A stretch of 64,000 nt of DNA from JACMLD01 sp044223995 (lineage in GTDB: Bacteria; Bacteroidota; Bacteroidia; Chitinophagales; Chitinophagaceae), in assembly GCA_044223995.1 (NCBI GenBank), contig JBGALE010000001.1, positions 558,001 to 622,000 of the forward strand, given 5' to 3'. Numbering within the stretch: position 1 is the stretch's first letter; the number at the start of each line of letters is the position of its first letter. This document shows positions 18,120 through 27,237 of the stretch, in pieces. The translations under genes and the position numbers were made by a program. The notes below the pieces were generated by a model. The model ran no database searches, was not told the DNA's origin, and saw only the letters and a program-made list of their open reading frames with translations.

Positions 18120-20537
18120 ATGAGAATTCCGCTGCTTACACTGGTCATCAATGTTATTTTTTTGCAGGGATCTGTTGCTCAAAAAACATCGCCCGATAAA
18201 ATATTGCACCAGTTCAGGGATCTGTACCAGCCGGAAAAAGTCTATTTGCATACTGATAAAGATCATTATCTCTCCGGTGAAACAGTTTGGTTCAAGGCTT
18301 ATTTGTATTCAGGGTTTACCCCAAGTAAAACCAGTGCAAATCTTTTCACCGAACTGGTGGGAAAAAATGGCGAGGTAATAAAACGGCAGCTTTCTCCCAT
18401 CAATGAATCTACGGCCAGTGGGCAGGTGGATGTTCCGGCCAATCTTGAAACAGGCACTTACCTGCTTCGTTCCTATACACACTGGATGTTGAATTTCGAT
18501 CCGGCATTTTTCTTTTACAAAACAATTAAAGTATACAATCCTTCTGCGAAACAGGCACAAAATGCCAGTAACAGGAATGCACCGAGCCTGCATTTTTTCC
18601 CCGAAGGAGGTTATCTTGTCAATGATCTTTTCAATGTAATCGCCTATAAAGCCACAGACGCCAATGGGCTGCCCATTAGTGCAACAATGAGCATTAAAGA
18701 CTGGAATGGAAAAGAAGTAATGACTTCGTCCAGCCTGCACGATGGAATGGGAAAATTTGAAATATATATAAAACCCAATAAACAATATACGGCAGACGTG
18801 GTGTATGCAAGCGGGATAAAACAATCTGTTCCGCTTCCGGTGCCGGTGGATACAGCACTTGCATTAAAAGTCGGCAGTGATTCGGCAGAATTGTCCTTGC
18901 TGATTTCAAGAAATGATAAGTCCGACAATACCTGGAATAGTTTACAGGTAATTGGTCAGATGCAGCAAAATGTAGTATTGCGGGCTGGAGGCGCCATGAA
19001 AAATGGTGTTTTAAAAATTCAATTCCCCAAAGCCGATTTAACATCCGGAATTTGCCAGCTTACGGTATTTTCTTCAAGAGGGATCCCACTTGCCGAAAGG
19101 CTGATATTTATCCGAAATGACGAATATAAAATGAAGGGGATGGTAGCAGCAACCCAAACCAGTTTTGACAGGAAATCAAAAAATATCATCGAGTTTTCTG
19201 TGCCTGATACGGTCAATGCCAGTTTTTCCATTGCTGTTACAGATGCCGACAGGGAGTTGTATGATGTTTATGGACAAAATATTTATTCATCCATGTTATT
19301 GAGTTCTGATATCAGGGGATATGTACACCAGCCTTCCTGGTATTTTTTGAATGACGACAGCACTACTATTCAGTCGCTCGACCTATTAATGATGACAAAT
19401 GGATGGCGCCGTTTTAGCTGGCAAAAAATTCTGAACGGTGACATGCCTGCTATACAACACAAGGGCGCCAACTACCTGTCACTCGCAGGCACCGTTTACA
19501 GTGCTGATACAAAAAAAACAGTGCTACCGGGTGAATTAAAACTTTATGTACAAACGAGGGATTCCATCAATAGTTTGTACCAGGCCAATGTGGATGAAAA
19601 GGGGCGATTCAGCATGAATGGAATAGTGGTGGAAGATTCTGTCAATATATTTTACCAGTACAACCCGGTTAAAGGCAAGGTCAAGCCAGTTGTTATAGTA
19701 CCCGATTCCAATTTTGTAGAACGGGAATATTTTGAAAAAATGGAATGGCCCGGTTTTCTTCCCGCCGATACCTCGCGTTATTTCCCTTCGGCAGAGCTGC
19801 TGATAACTTCTTCTGATATTACAAAGGCAGGAAATCCCAATGCGCGCGTATTGCAGGAAGTGGTGGTAAAGACAAAAAAGAAAACACCAACTGAGTTGGT
19901 GAGTGAACGTTATACAAAAGGTGTTTTTTCTACCAGCCGTTCCACAACAATAGATCTCGTTAACAATCCTACTCCATTTCTTGGAAGTAACCCAATTGAT
20001 TTTGTTAAGCAACAGGTTATTTCCGGTCTAATGTTTATGCCTGATAAACAGAATTTTATATACAGGGGCAACTATGGCACACGTACCAATGTACCCACCC
20101 TCTATTACCTCGATGAGTTTGAGGTGGATGAAAACATGTTAAAAACGCTTACCATGTCGCAGATTGCACTGGTGAAATTCTTTCCCCCGGGAATTTCTGT
20201 TGCCAATGCACCGAATGGAATACTCGCTTTCTATACAAAAAAGGGCGGCGATATGCCTCCCTCCATTACACGTGGTATGAATCACTTTTCCATTGCCGGG
20301 TATTCGGTGAACCGCGAATTTTACGCACCCGATTATACCGTCGAGGATAATAAACAGCCCGACTACCGCAGTACGCTATACTGGAACAGCGATATATTGC
20401 TGGATGCAACGACTAAAAGCAAAAAAATTATTTTCTACAACAATGATTCCGCAAAACGTTTTCGCGTCATCATCGAGGGCATGAACCAGTTTGGTGAGTT
20501 GCTGCACCTGGAGCAAATTATCGGCCCGGAAAACTGA
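18120..20537 (+). CDS. MG2-like / TonB-plug-domain protein without a barrel, second copy
   Basis: An 805-residue paralogue of the preceding gene with the same order of parts: signal peptide ending near GSVAQK, an MG2-like start (KVYLHTDKDHYLSGETVWFK), LQEVVVKTKKK near 580, and a plug-like segment (FVKQQVISGLMF, TLYYLDEFEVD, GILAFYTKKGG). The C-terminus closes with FYNNDSAKRFRVIIEGMN, matching FYNNDITHRFRLVLEGIN of the first copy. Predicted periplasmic or outer-membrane associated. It ends 4 bases from the convergent DinB-like gene with no hairpin between them. Confidence 0.75.
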   Translation: MRIPLLTLVINVIFLQGSVAQKTSPDKILHQFRDLYQPEKVYLHTDKDHYLSGETVWFKAYLYSGFTPSKTSANLFTELVGKNGEVIKRQLSPINESTASGQVDVPANLETGTYLLRSYTHWMLNFDPAFFFYKTIKVYNPSAKQAQNASNRNAPSLHFFPEGGYLVNDLFNVIAYKATDANGLPISATMSIKDWNGKEVMTSSSLHDGMGKFEIYIKPNKQYTADVVYASGIKQSVPLPVPVDTALALKVGSDSAELSLLISRNDKSDNTWNSLQVIGQMQQNVVLRAGGAMKNGVLKIQFPKADLTSGICQLTVFSSRGIPLAERLIFIRNDEYKMKGMVAATQTSFDRKSKNIIEFSVPDTVNASFSIAVTDADRELYDVYGQNIYSSMLLSSDIRGYVHQPSWYFLNDDSTTIQSLDLLMMTNGWRRFSWQKILNGDMPAIQHKGANYLSLAGTVYSADTKKTVLPGELKLYVQTRDSINSLYQANVDEKGRFSMNGIVVEDSVNIFYQYNPVKGKVKPVVIVPDSNFVEREYFEKMEWPGFLPADTSRYFPSAELLITSSDITKAGNPNARVLQEVVVKTKKKTPTELVSERYTKGVFSTSRSTTIDLVNNPTPFLGSNPIDFVKQQVISGLMFMPDKQNFIYRGNYGTRTNVPTLYYLDEFEVDENMLKTLTMSQIALVKFFPPGISVANAPNGILAFYTKKGGDMPPSITRGMNHFSIAGYSVNREFYAPDYTVEDNKQPDYRSTLYWNSDILLDATTKSKKIIFYNNDSAKRFRVIIEGMNQFGELLHLEQIIGPEN

Positions 20538-20541
20538 CAAC

Positions 20542-21150
20542 TTATAGTGGATACCGCTCGGCTGTTTTCACTTCGTTGATTTGCTGGGTATGCCTGTTGG
20601 AATGCGCTGCTATTAATAATACCAGTTGGTAGGCATCCAGTAAGCCGAGTGGTGTTTCTGCCACATGGCTTCTCAAATCATCCTGTGTGCTTTGGATATA
20701 GATAATCAGTTTATCGCGCTGGGTGGTAAAGGCTTTCAGTGCTTCACCGGGAGTCGACCAGGTGGCTTTATCCGGCTGCAACATATCGGTTGTCTTTTTT
20801 TTATTACTGCGGTCTTCCATCAATTGAATGACCTGTTCATCCGATACTTTAATCTCGGATCGCTTTTCGGGATTAGCAGCCTGTTTTACCATACCATCAC
20901 ACATCTGCCACAGGGCTGCTTCTGCCAGTGCCAGGTGTTGTACACATTCTTTGATACTCCACCGGTCGGGTGCCGGTTTAAAATTCCACTGGGCTTCGCT
21001 GAGATTGGAAACTGATGCGACCAGGGCATCACGCGTATTCAAGAGGGTTTGCGCCGCCTGTCTTCTTTCTTTTTTTGAAATGGAGAAACCAGTGTTGGTA
21101 GTAAAGCTGAATAATACCATCAGCGGGATGAATAACAAAAACCTTTTCAT
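20542..21150 (-). CDS. DinB-family protein with signal peptide
   Basis: A 202-residue protein of the DinB/YfiT four-helix-bundle superfamily. Recognisable parts are NFKPAPDRWSIKECVQHLALAE (first metal-ligand histidine in CVQHLALAE) and, near the C-terminus, LIAAHSNRHTQQINEV with the other histidines. Members bind a divalent metal and often act as thiol-dependent transferases, but the substrate here is unknown. The N-terminus MKRFLLFIPLMVLFSFTTNTG is a signal peptide, so this copy is probably exported, unlike typical cytoplasmic DinB proteins. An ATG two codons earlier (21156) is also possible. Confidence 0.8.
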   Translation of the reverse strand: MKRFLLFIPLMVLFSFTTNTGFSISKKERRQAAQTLLNTRDALVASVSNLSEAQWNFKPAPDRWSIKECVQHLALAEAALWQMCDGMVKQAANPEKRSEIKVSDEQVIQLMEDRSNKKKTTDMLQPDKATWSTPGEALKAFTTQRDKLIIYIQSTQDDLRSHVAETPLGLLDAYQLVLLIAAHSNRHTQQINEVKTAERYPL

Positions 21151-21270
21151 AAACAAGCAATTTTAGGGTGAGTGAATGAAAAGGTATTTTAGTTGCAGTG
21201 GGTTAAAAGGCAGTGGTAAATTACAAAAAAAATACAGAACCTGTTTTTTTTCACGTAAATAAATTGTCGG

Positions 21271-21290
21271 GCAGGTATTTTTTCACCTGC
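21271..21290. repeat. Short hairpin before the Nif3-like gene
   Basis: GCAGGT (21271-21276) and ACCTGC (21285-21290) are perfect complements around an 8-base T-rich spacer. It sits directly upstream of a TATCTTTA box and the start codon. It may be an operator or chance. Confidence 0.3.
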
Positions 21291-21303
21291 GTATCTTTAA
21301 TTC

Positions 21304-22401
21304 ATGAATATAGCTGCCATCATTTCTGCGTTGGAAATACTTGCACCACCTTCCCTCCAGGAAGGATACGATAATGCCGGTTTGATAACTGGTTCTCCGT
21401 TGCAGGAATGTTCAGGTGCCATCATCAGCCTGGATGCTACCGAAGAAGTGATTATGGAGGCTGTAGAAAAGAAATGCAATCTCGTCATATCACATCATCC
21501 CATTGTATTTAGCGGGCTTAAAAAAATCAATGGAAAAAATTACGTGGAGAAAGCTGTGATTGCAGCCATCAAACATGATATAGCATTGTATGCCATTCAT
21601 ACTAACCTGGATAATGTTTACCAGGGTGTAAATAAAATGATAGCGGATAAGCTTGGGTTGATAAACTGCAGTGCGTTATTACCTAAAACCAATGTGCTGA
21701 AAAAATTATTTGTCTTTGTTCCCCAGGATCATGCTGCGCTGGTGCGCAATGCATTGTTTGCAGCCGGTGCGGGGCAGATTGGTCAATACAGCGAATGCAG
21801 TTTTAATTCAAGCGGCACTGGGACTTTTACAGGAAATGAAAAAACAAAGCCTTTCATTGGAAGTGCCGGTAACAGACAGGAAGCTGCAGAAATAAAAATC
21901 GAACTTATTTTTCCTGCCTATATCGAGCGGCAGGTGATTTCCGCCATGCTGGCGGTGCATCCTTATGAGGAGGTTGCCTACGATATCATTTCACTCGAAA
22001 ATACTGCCGCAACCATTGGCTCCGGCATGGTGGGTGAACTGCCCGAACCGATAGATGAAACAATTTTTTTACGGCATATCCGCGATGCTTTCCAGGTCCC
22101 GGTGGTGCGCCACACCATGTTAACCGGCAGGTTAGTAAAAAAGGTAGCTCTTTGCGGTGGAGCAGGCAGCTTTCTCATTTCCAGGGCCTTAGCTGTCGGC
22201 GCCGACTTTTTTGTAACTGCAGATATGAAATACCATGAGTTTTTTGATGCTAATGGGCGTATGGTCATTGCCGATATCGGGCATTACGAAAGTGAACAGT
22301 TTACCATCAACCTCTTAGAGCGATTTTTGCAGGAAAAATTCCCTACCTTTGCTGCCCTCAAAACAGCAGTAAAAACCAACCCGGTTCGTTACTTCCTGTG
22401 A
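21304..22401 (+). CDS. Nif3-like dinuclear metal center hexameric protein
   Basis: A 365-residue protein of the NIF3/YbgI/YqfO family (also annotated as GTP cyclohydrolase I type 2 homologue). Metal ligands are visible in the family motifs: ISHHPIVFSG near residue 63, HTNLDN near 99, and IGHYESEQF near 325. The middle 110 or so residues form the PII/CutA-like insert found in longer YqfO-type members (KLFVFVPQDH, HPYEEVAYD). Its biochemical role is unsettled for the family. It is immediately followed by the COG1579-type zinc-ribbon gene, a pairing known in many bacteria. A TATCTTTA box ends 4 bases before the ATG. Confidence 0.9.
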   Translation: MNIAAIISALEILAPPSLQEGYDNAGLITGSPLQECSGAIISLDATEEVIMEAVEKKCNLVISHHPIVFSGLKKINGKNYVEKAVIAAIKHDIALYAIHTNLDNVYQGVNKMIADKLGLINCSALLPKTNVLKKLFVFVPQDHAALVRNALFAAGAGQIGQYSECSFNSSGTGTFTGNEKTKPFIGSAGNRQEAAEIKIELIFPAYIERQVISAMLAVHPYEEVAYDIISLENTAATIGSGMVGELPEPIDETIFLRHIRDAFQVPVVRHTMLTGRLVKKVALCGGAGSFLISRALAVGADFFVTADMKYHEFFDANGRMVIADIGHYESEQFTINLLERFLQEKFPTFAALKTAVKTNPVRYFL

Positions 22402-22468
22402 TGAGTTGTATAGCTCAAGTGGTATAGGTAAGCACGAATCTGTCAACAGTCAAACTACAAATAAAAAT

Positions 22469-23224
22469 ATGGCAACAGTAAAAGATTTTTCAGTTGAGGA
22501 AAAACTCTCTTCTTTGGTTACCCTTCAGAAAATAGAAAGCAAGCTGGATGAAATACAGGTGCTCAAAGGTGAACTGCCAATGGAAGTAAGCGACCTGGAA
22601 GATGAAATTACCGGTTTGCATTCCCGCCAGACCCGTATCGAAGAAGAAATAAACGGTATCAACGAATTTATTTCACAGAAGAAAGAATTGATTAAAGAGT
22701 CTGAGGGACTGATAAAGAAATACGAAAAACAAACCACCAACGTAAAGAACAGCCGTGAGTTTGAAGCCATCAATAAGGAAATTGAAATGCAGCAGTTGGA
22801 AGTAAAACTGGCAGAAAAGCATATTAAAGACGCAAATGAGGAAATAGCGGAGAAAGCATTGTTGCTGGATAAAGCCAAGAAGGCGCTGGCTGCCAAAGAA
22901 GGGGTTTTAAAAAACAAGAAGGACGAACTGGAGAAAATTGTAGCGACTACCGAAAAGGAAGAAAAGCATTTCAACAAACTGAGCGCAGAAGCAAGGGAAA
23001 AAGTAGATGAGCGTTTACTGAACTCTTACGATCGCATCCGCAAAAACTACCGCAATGGTTTAGCTGTAGTCCCTGTTGAGCGCGATGCCTGTGGTGGTTG
23101 CTTTAATGCCATCCCTCCGCAAAAACAAAGTGAAATCAAACAGCGTAAGAAAATTATCATCTGCGAAAACTGTGGACGCATATTGGTAGACGATGATTTG
23201 AACAATGCCGTTGAGGTAAAATAA
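22469..23224 (+). CDS. C4-type zinc ribbon coiled-coil protein (COG1579 type)
   Basis: A 251-residue cytoplasmic protein. Residues 10-190 are almost entirely charged coiled coil (repeated EIEMQQLEVKLAEK-type heptads). The C-terminus is a four-cysteine zinc ribbon, CGGC near 210 and CENC near 235, ending in GRILVDDDL. Members are thought to bind nucleic acid; the exact job is unknown. The ATG at 22469 begins the conserved part, while a TTG at 22406 only adds unconserved sequence. It lies 67 bases after the Nif3-like gene and ends before a strong terminator. Confidence 0.85.
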   Translation: MATVKDFSVEEKLSSLVTLQKIESKLDEIQVLKGELPMEVSDLEDEITGLHSRQTRIEEEINGINEFISQKKELIKESEGLIKKYEKQTTNVKNSREFEAINKEIEMQQLEVKLAEKHIKDANEEIAEKALLLDKAKKALAAKEGVLKNKKDELEKIVATTEKEEKHFNKLSAEAREKVDERLLNSYDRIRKNYRNGLAVVPVERDACGGCFNAIPPQKQSEIKQRKKIIICENCGRILVDDDLNNAVEVK

Positions 23225-23245
23225 TTTTCTGAAAATATTATATAC

Positions 23246-23280
23246 AAACCATCCTGTTGTCTCAGGATGGTTTTTTATTT
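23246..23280 (+). terminator. Terminator after the zinc-ribbon gene
   Basis: A ten-base-pair stem (AACCATCCTG, 23247-23256, with CAGGATGGTT, 23263-23272) and a six-base loop, followed directly by a T-rich tract. Confidence 0.85.
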
Positions 23281-23379
23281 CCAGGCTTGAGACGGGCTTC
23301 TTTGATTTTGTGCGATGTGTTTATCTTTCCGCGCGATTAATGTTTGAATTAGCTAATTTGCCTATCGCATTCCATTGTT

Positions 23380-25044
23380 ATGCTGAAAAGACTCCACATA
23401 CAGAATTATGCCATCATCGACGAGGTGGAAATCCAGTTTTCGTCCTTACTTAATATTATTACCGGGGAAACTGGTGCCGGTAAATCAATTTTAATGGGTG
23501 CATTGTCTCTTATCCTTGGCGACAGGGCAGAAAGTGCAGCCCTGCTCAACAAGGAAAAGAAATGCATCGTGGAGGGTTTTTTTGAAACAGAAGGAAGGGA
23601 AAGCATCAAACGATTCTTAAGGGAGAACGACCTTGATGCTGAAGAAGAATTGGTGATTAGGCGTGAAATATCGGTAAACGGGAAATCCCGCGCCTTTGTA
23701 AATGATACACCTGTCAACCTCGATCAGTTGCGTCAATTAAGTTCATTGCTGGTGGATCTGCACCGGCAGTTTGATACACTGGAACTGGGGGAGAGTGATT
23801 TTCAGCGGGCTGTTGTAGACGCACTTGCAGGGAATGCCAGCCTGGTACAGCAATACCAGCAGCAGTTTCAATCCTGGCAGCAGGCCAGGTCACAACTGGA
23901 AGCGCTACAGGATCAAAAAGGGCAGTTTACCCGGGAATATGACTATAATAAATTTCTTTTTGATGAACTGGAGGAAGGAAAGTGGAAAGAAAATGAACTG
24001 GAAGATTTAGACAATGAATTAAAACTCTTGTCCAATTCGGAAGGGATCAAGGCGGCCCTGTCAAAAGTGAGTTATGAATTGAATGAAGGGGAACAGCCCA
24101 TCGTTCAGCAATTGAAATCACTGTTGCAACAGTTGCACTCATTTGAATCGTATCATCCTGATCTGCCCGTATTGCTGCAAAGGCTTCAGTCGGCACAAAT
24201 TGAACTGCGCGATATTGCAGATGATGTGGAACGCATTAATGATCATGTTAACTATGATCCGCAACGGATAGAACAAATCAATGAAAGGATTTCGGCCGGT
24301 TATAAATTACTGAAGAAACATGGTTTGCAACATACCAGTGAACTGCTGACACTGCATCAATCCCTGTCTGAAAAATTGCAGGCGGTATTAAATATTGATG
24401 ACGCTATAGCAGTAAAGGAAAAAGAATCGGGGCAGCTATTGCAGCAGGCCACGGCACTGGCTGAGCAAATAACTGCCCGCAGGAAAAAACAGGTGAAGCC
24501 CCTGGAAGAAAAGGTAAACCGTTTACTGCAGCAGGTAGGCATGCCAAACGCCAGGATTAAAGCGGAGGTCATTAGCTTTGCTAATCAGGTCCTGAATGAA
24601 TTTGGCGCTGATAAAATTGAATTCCTGTTTGACGCCAATAAAAGCAGCCGCTTTGAGCCTTTGCGAAAAGTGGCTTCCGGTGGTGAGTTGAGCCGCCTGA
24701 TGCTTTGCGTGAAATCACTCGTGGCGCAGTCGCTCGATTTGCCAACGCTTATATTTGATGAAATAGACAGCGGCATTTCCGGCGAAGCGGCAAAACAGGT
24801 GGGTATCATTATGAAAGAACTGGCTGCAGCCAGGCAGGTAATTGCTATTACACACCAGCCACAGATAGCCGGCAGGGCCAATGCGCATTTCTTTGTATAC
24901 AAGGAAATAAAAGGTAATGCCGTAAAGACCAATATCCGGTTGTTGTCGCAGGAAGAAAGAATAACCACCATTGCGCAAATGCTGAGTGGTGAAAAGCCAA
25001 CTGCCGCTGCATTGCAAAATGCGCGGGAAATGGTCATGAATTAG
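23380..25044 (+). CDS. recN: DNA repair protein RecN
   Basis: SMC-like ATPase of 554 residues acting early in double-strand break repair. Walker A is GETGAGKS at about residues 30-37, and a long coiled coil spans roughly 150-380. The ABC signature is SGGELSRLML near 430, and Walker B is LIFDEIDSGISGE near 460. The D-loop region ends with an ITHQPQIAG switch segment. Length matches the family (about 550). The start MLKRLHIQNYAIID is the standard RecN N-terminus. A small membrane-protein gene follows after 5 bases, probably in the same transcript. Confidence 0.95.
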   Translation: MLKRLHIQNYAIIDEVEIQFSSLLNIITGETGAGKSILMGALSLILGDRAESAALLNKEKKCIVEGFFETEGRESIKRFLRENDLDAEEELVIRREISVNGKSRAFVNDTPVNLDQLRQLSSLLVDLHRQFDTLELGESDFQRAVVDALAGNASLVQQYQQQFQSWQQARSQLEALQDQKGQFTREYDYNKFLFDELEEGKWKENELEDLDNELKLLSNSEGIKAALSKVSYELNEGEQPIVQQLKSLLQQLHSFESYHPDLPVLLQRLQSAQIELRDIADDVERINDHVNYDPQRIEQINERISAGYKLLKKHGLQHTSELLTLHQSLSEKLQAVLNIDDAIAVKEKESGQLLQQATALAEQITARRKKQVKPLEEKVNRLLQQVGMPNARIKAEVISFANQVLNEFGADKIEFLFDANKSSRFEPLRKVASGGELSRLMLCVKSLVAQSLDLPTLIFDEIDSGISGEAAKQVGIIMKELAAARQVIAITHQPQIAGRANAHFFVYKEIKGNAVKTNIRLLSQEERITTIAQMLSGEKPTAAALQNAREMVMN

Positions 25045-25049
25045 AACTT

Positions 25050-25259
25050 ATGCTTGTTCCTCCCGGTCAATTTATTTTTTATTTGCTGGTCGCCGCTGTG
25101 CCGGCGTACCTGTTCAATAAGCAATTACTGAAATGGACACAACCGCGTAAGTCAGGTAAGAATTTTTTACTGTACCTGTTGCTGGTACTGCTGGTTACTT
25201 TTGTGTACACAACTGTCGTATTGTTTATCCTGATACGATTTGTATGGCATATCAAATAA
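25050..25259 (+). CDS. Small two-helix membrane protein
   Basis: A 69-residue protein with two hydrophobic helices, roughly residues 5-22 (FIFYLLVAAVPAYLF) and 39-64 (FLLYLLLVLLVTFVYTTVVL). A basic loop (KWTQPRKSGKN) lies between them, so the loop should face the cytoplasm. No family recognised. It sits between recN and fabI with short gaps on both sides (5 and 27 bases), which supports a real co-transcribed gene. Confidence 0.55.
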   Translation: MLVPPGQFIFYLLVAAVPAYLFNKQLLKWTQPRKSGKNFLLYLLLVLLVTFVYTTVVLFILIRFVWHIK

Positions 25260-25286
25260 GCATTTACTTTTATCAATAAAAAAACT

Positions 25287-26102
25287 ATGGCATACCAGCT
25301 TTTAAAAGGGAAAAGAGGCATTATTACGGGCGCCCTTGATGAAAATTCAATTGCCTGGAAAGTAGCAGAAAAGGCATATGAAGAAGGGGCAACCTTTGTA
25401 TTAACCAATGCACCTATTGCCATGCGCATGGGGCAGATAAAGGTGTTGGCAGAGAAAACACATTCAGAAATCATTCCGGCAGATGCTACCAGCGTGGAGG
25501 AACTGACTACTCTTTTTACGACATCGCAGGAAGTATTAGGTGGTAAAATTGACTTTGTCCTGCATTCCATTGGTATGAGTGTAAATATCCGCAAGAACAT
25601 ACCTTATACCGAATCCAACTATGACTATTTCATGAAAGGGATTGATGTGTCTGCTATGTCATTGCACAAAATGCTGGCAGTGGCCATGAAGCTGGATGCG
25701 ATCAGCGAGTGGGGCAGTGTGGTGGCACTGACTTATGCGGCTGCCCAACGCACCTACCCCTTTTATACTGATATGGCAGATATCAAAGCCATGCTTGAAT
25801 CCATCGCGCGCAGTTTTGGCTATCACTATGGTGTGCACAAAAAAGTGCGTATTAATACTGTATCGCAATCACCGACCAAAACAACCGCGGGAACAGGCAT
25901 CAAAGGGTTTGGGGATTTTTATGATTATGCCAATGCCATTGCACCCCTTGGCAATGCCAGCGCAGAATCCTGTGCAGGTTTTTGTGTGGCGCTCTTTTCC
26001 GATCTCACCAGGATGGTCACCATGCAGAACCTGTTTCACGACGGCGGCTATTCTTCTACCGGTGTCAGCAATGAGGTAATGAAAAAACTGGGAGTTGAAT
26101 AA
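25287..26102 (+). CDS. fabI: Enoyl-[acyl-carrier-protein] reductase FabI
   Basis: NAD(P)H-dependent enoyl-ACP reductase of 271 residues, catalysing the last step of fatty acid elongation in the cytoplasm. It has a short-chain-reductase fold with the FabI-type nucleotide motif GIITGALDENSIAWKVA. The catalytic Tyr-x6-Lys is visible in FYTDMADIKAML, preceded by LTYAAAQRTYP. The C-terminal substrate-loop region is GIKGFGDFYDYA. Length is slightly above the E. coli enzyme (262). A clear terminator follows. Confidence 0.93.
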   Translation: MAYQLLKGKRGIITGALDENSIAWKVAEKAYEEGATFVLTNAPIAMRMGQIKVLAEKTHSEIIPADATSVEELTTLFTTSQEVLGGKIDFVLHSIGMSVNIRKNIPYTESNYDYFMKGIDVSAMSLHKMLAVAMKLDAISEWGSVVALTYAAAQRTYPFYTDMADIKAMLESIARSFGYHYGVHKKVRINTVSQSPTKTTAGTGIKGFGDFYDYANAIAPLGNASAESCAGFCVALFSDLTRMVTMQNLFHDGGYSSTGVSNEVMKKLGVE

Positions 26103-26114
26103 ACCAGTCATAAA

Positions 26115-26147
26115 AAATATAGCCTCCGAAAGGAGGCTTTTATTTTT
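26115..26147 (+). terminator. Terminator after fabI
   Basis: Stem AGCCTCC (26121-26127) with GGAGGCT (26132-26138), four-base loop, followed by TTTATTTTTG. An A-rich flank upstream allows it to work for the opposite strand as well. Confidence 0.85.
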
Positions 26148-26175
26148 GTTGTACAATCGCAGTTGAGGGAGTATA

Positions 26176-26397
26176 TCAATACTCATCTTCATTGAAAAAG
26201 AAATCTTCCTGGCTCGGGTAATCAGGCCAAATGTCATCGATACCCTCATATATTTCCCCTTCATCTTCCAGTTCCTGGAGATTTTCCACAACCTCTATCG
26301 GCGCACCACTGCGGATGGCGTAATCGATCAATTCATCTTTAGTAGCCGGCCAGGGGGCGTCTTCTAAATAGGATGCTAATTCGAGTGTCCAAAACAT
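26176..26397 (-). CDS. DUF2795 domain protein
   Basis: A 73-residue acidic protein matching the DUF2795 pattern LASYLEDAPWPATKDELIDYA...GAPIEVVENLQELEDEGE, then a Bacteroidota-type acidic tail (DIWPDYPSQEDFFFNEDEY). The family is small and of unknown function, and single-copy in most members of this phylum. A consensus promoter lies 22 bases upstream with an expected leader of roughly 15 bases, so it is an independent transcription unit. Confidence 0.85.
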   Translation of the reverse strand: MFWTLELASYLEDAPWPATKDELIDYAIRSGAPIEVVENLQELEDEGEIYEGIDDIWPDYPSQEDFFFNEDEY

Positions 26398-26419
26398 CTT
26401 TTACCTTTTAAAATTCCCG

Positions 26420-26450
26420 CAAATGTAATTGTTAATCTGAAACCACCAAA
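26420..26450 (-). promoter_or_regulatory. Consensus Bacteroidota promoter of the DUF2795 gene
   Basis: Minus strand: TTTG (26447-26450), exactly 19 bases, TACATTTG (26420-26427). Both elements and the spacing match the Bacteroidota primary-sigma consensus without mismatch. Confidence 0.8.
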
Positions 26451-26556
26451 TGTAGTTTTTGCACCGGCAAATTTGGCAAAATTAACGGGGTCGCGGTAAA
26501 GTTAACAACGAATAAAATTGTAGGTTCGTATTTTATACCATCCAAGCAGCATATTA

Positions 26557-27210
26557 ATGTTAACGGGCAGAAATATTTTTAAATCTTATGGCGACTTACA
26601 GGTATTGAAAGGGGTGGATGTAAACATCCGTCAGGGCGAAATAGTGAGCATCGTAGGGCCCTCCGGTTGTGGTAAAAGTACTTTATTGCATATACTCGGA
26701 ACGCTGGACAGACCCACCAGTGGCTCCATTCAACTGGATGGTAAAGACCTGGATTTGATGAATTCTAAAACACTGGCATCTTTCCGAAACCGGAATATTG
26801 GTTTCGTTTTCCAATTCCATCATCTTCTCCCGGAATTCTCTGCATTGGAAAACGTTTGCATACCGGGCTGGATTGCCGGGCGGTCAAAAAAGGACGTCGC
26901 TGCCCGTGCTGCATCCCTGCTGCAATTACTGGGCTTGGAAAACCGCAAAGAAAATAAACCCCAGCAATTATCCGGTGGCGAACAGCAAAGAGTGGCGGTG
27001 GCACGTGCCTTGGTAAATGAACCAAAAATTGTTTTTGCCGACGAACCTACCGGAAATCTCGATTCTGCGAATGCCCGTGAACTGCACCAATTGTTTTTTG
27101 ACCTGCGAAAACAGTTCAATCAAACCTTCCTGATTGTCACGCACAATGAAGACCTTGCTCAAATGAGCGATCGGTTACTGCACATGAAGGACGGGAAAGT
27201 TACCAATTAA
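26557..27210 (+). CDS. ABC transporter ATP-binding protein, LolD-like
   Basis: A 217-residue ATPase subunit of the MacB/LolD (FtsE-like) type. Walker A GPSGCGKST is near residue 35, the Q-loop NIGFVFQFHHLLPEF near 85, the signature LSGGEQQRVAVARAL near 137, Walker B IVFADEPTGNLD near 158, and the H-loop LIVTHNEDLA near 193. LolD powers lipoprotein release from the inner membrane. A permease is not encoded next to it, so the partner must be elsewhere. The LolD assignment rests on size and motif style rather than on context. Confidence 0.8.
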   Translation: MLTGRNIFKSYGDLQVLKGVDVNIRQGEIVSIVGPSGCGKSTLLHILGTLDRPTSGSIQLDGKDLDLMNSKTLASFRNRNIGFVFQFHHLLPEFSALENVCIPGWIAGRSKKDVAARAASLLQLLGLENRKENKPQQLSGGEQQRVAVARALVNEPKIVFADEPTGNLDSANARELHQLFFDLRKQFNQTFLIVTHNEDLAQMSDRLLHMKDGKVTN

Positions 27211-27237
27211 GGAATGCGATTTTTTACAATTGATGTA

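Noticed and set aside
15595..20537. The two plug-domain genes as truncated SusC/TonB receptors
   Set aside because: Both are nearly equal in length, keep a shared conserved C-terminus and show no frameshift, so they are complete proteins of their own type.
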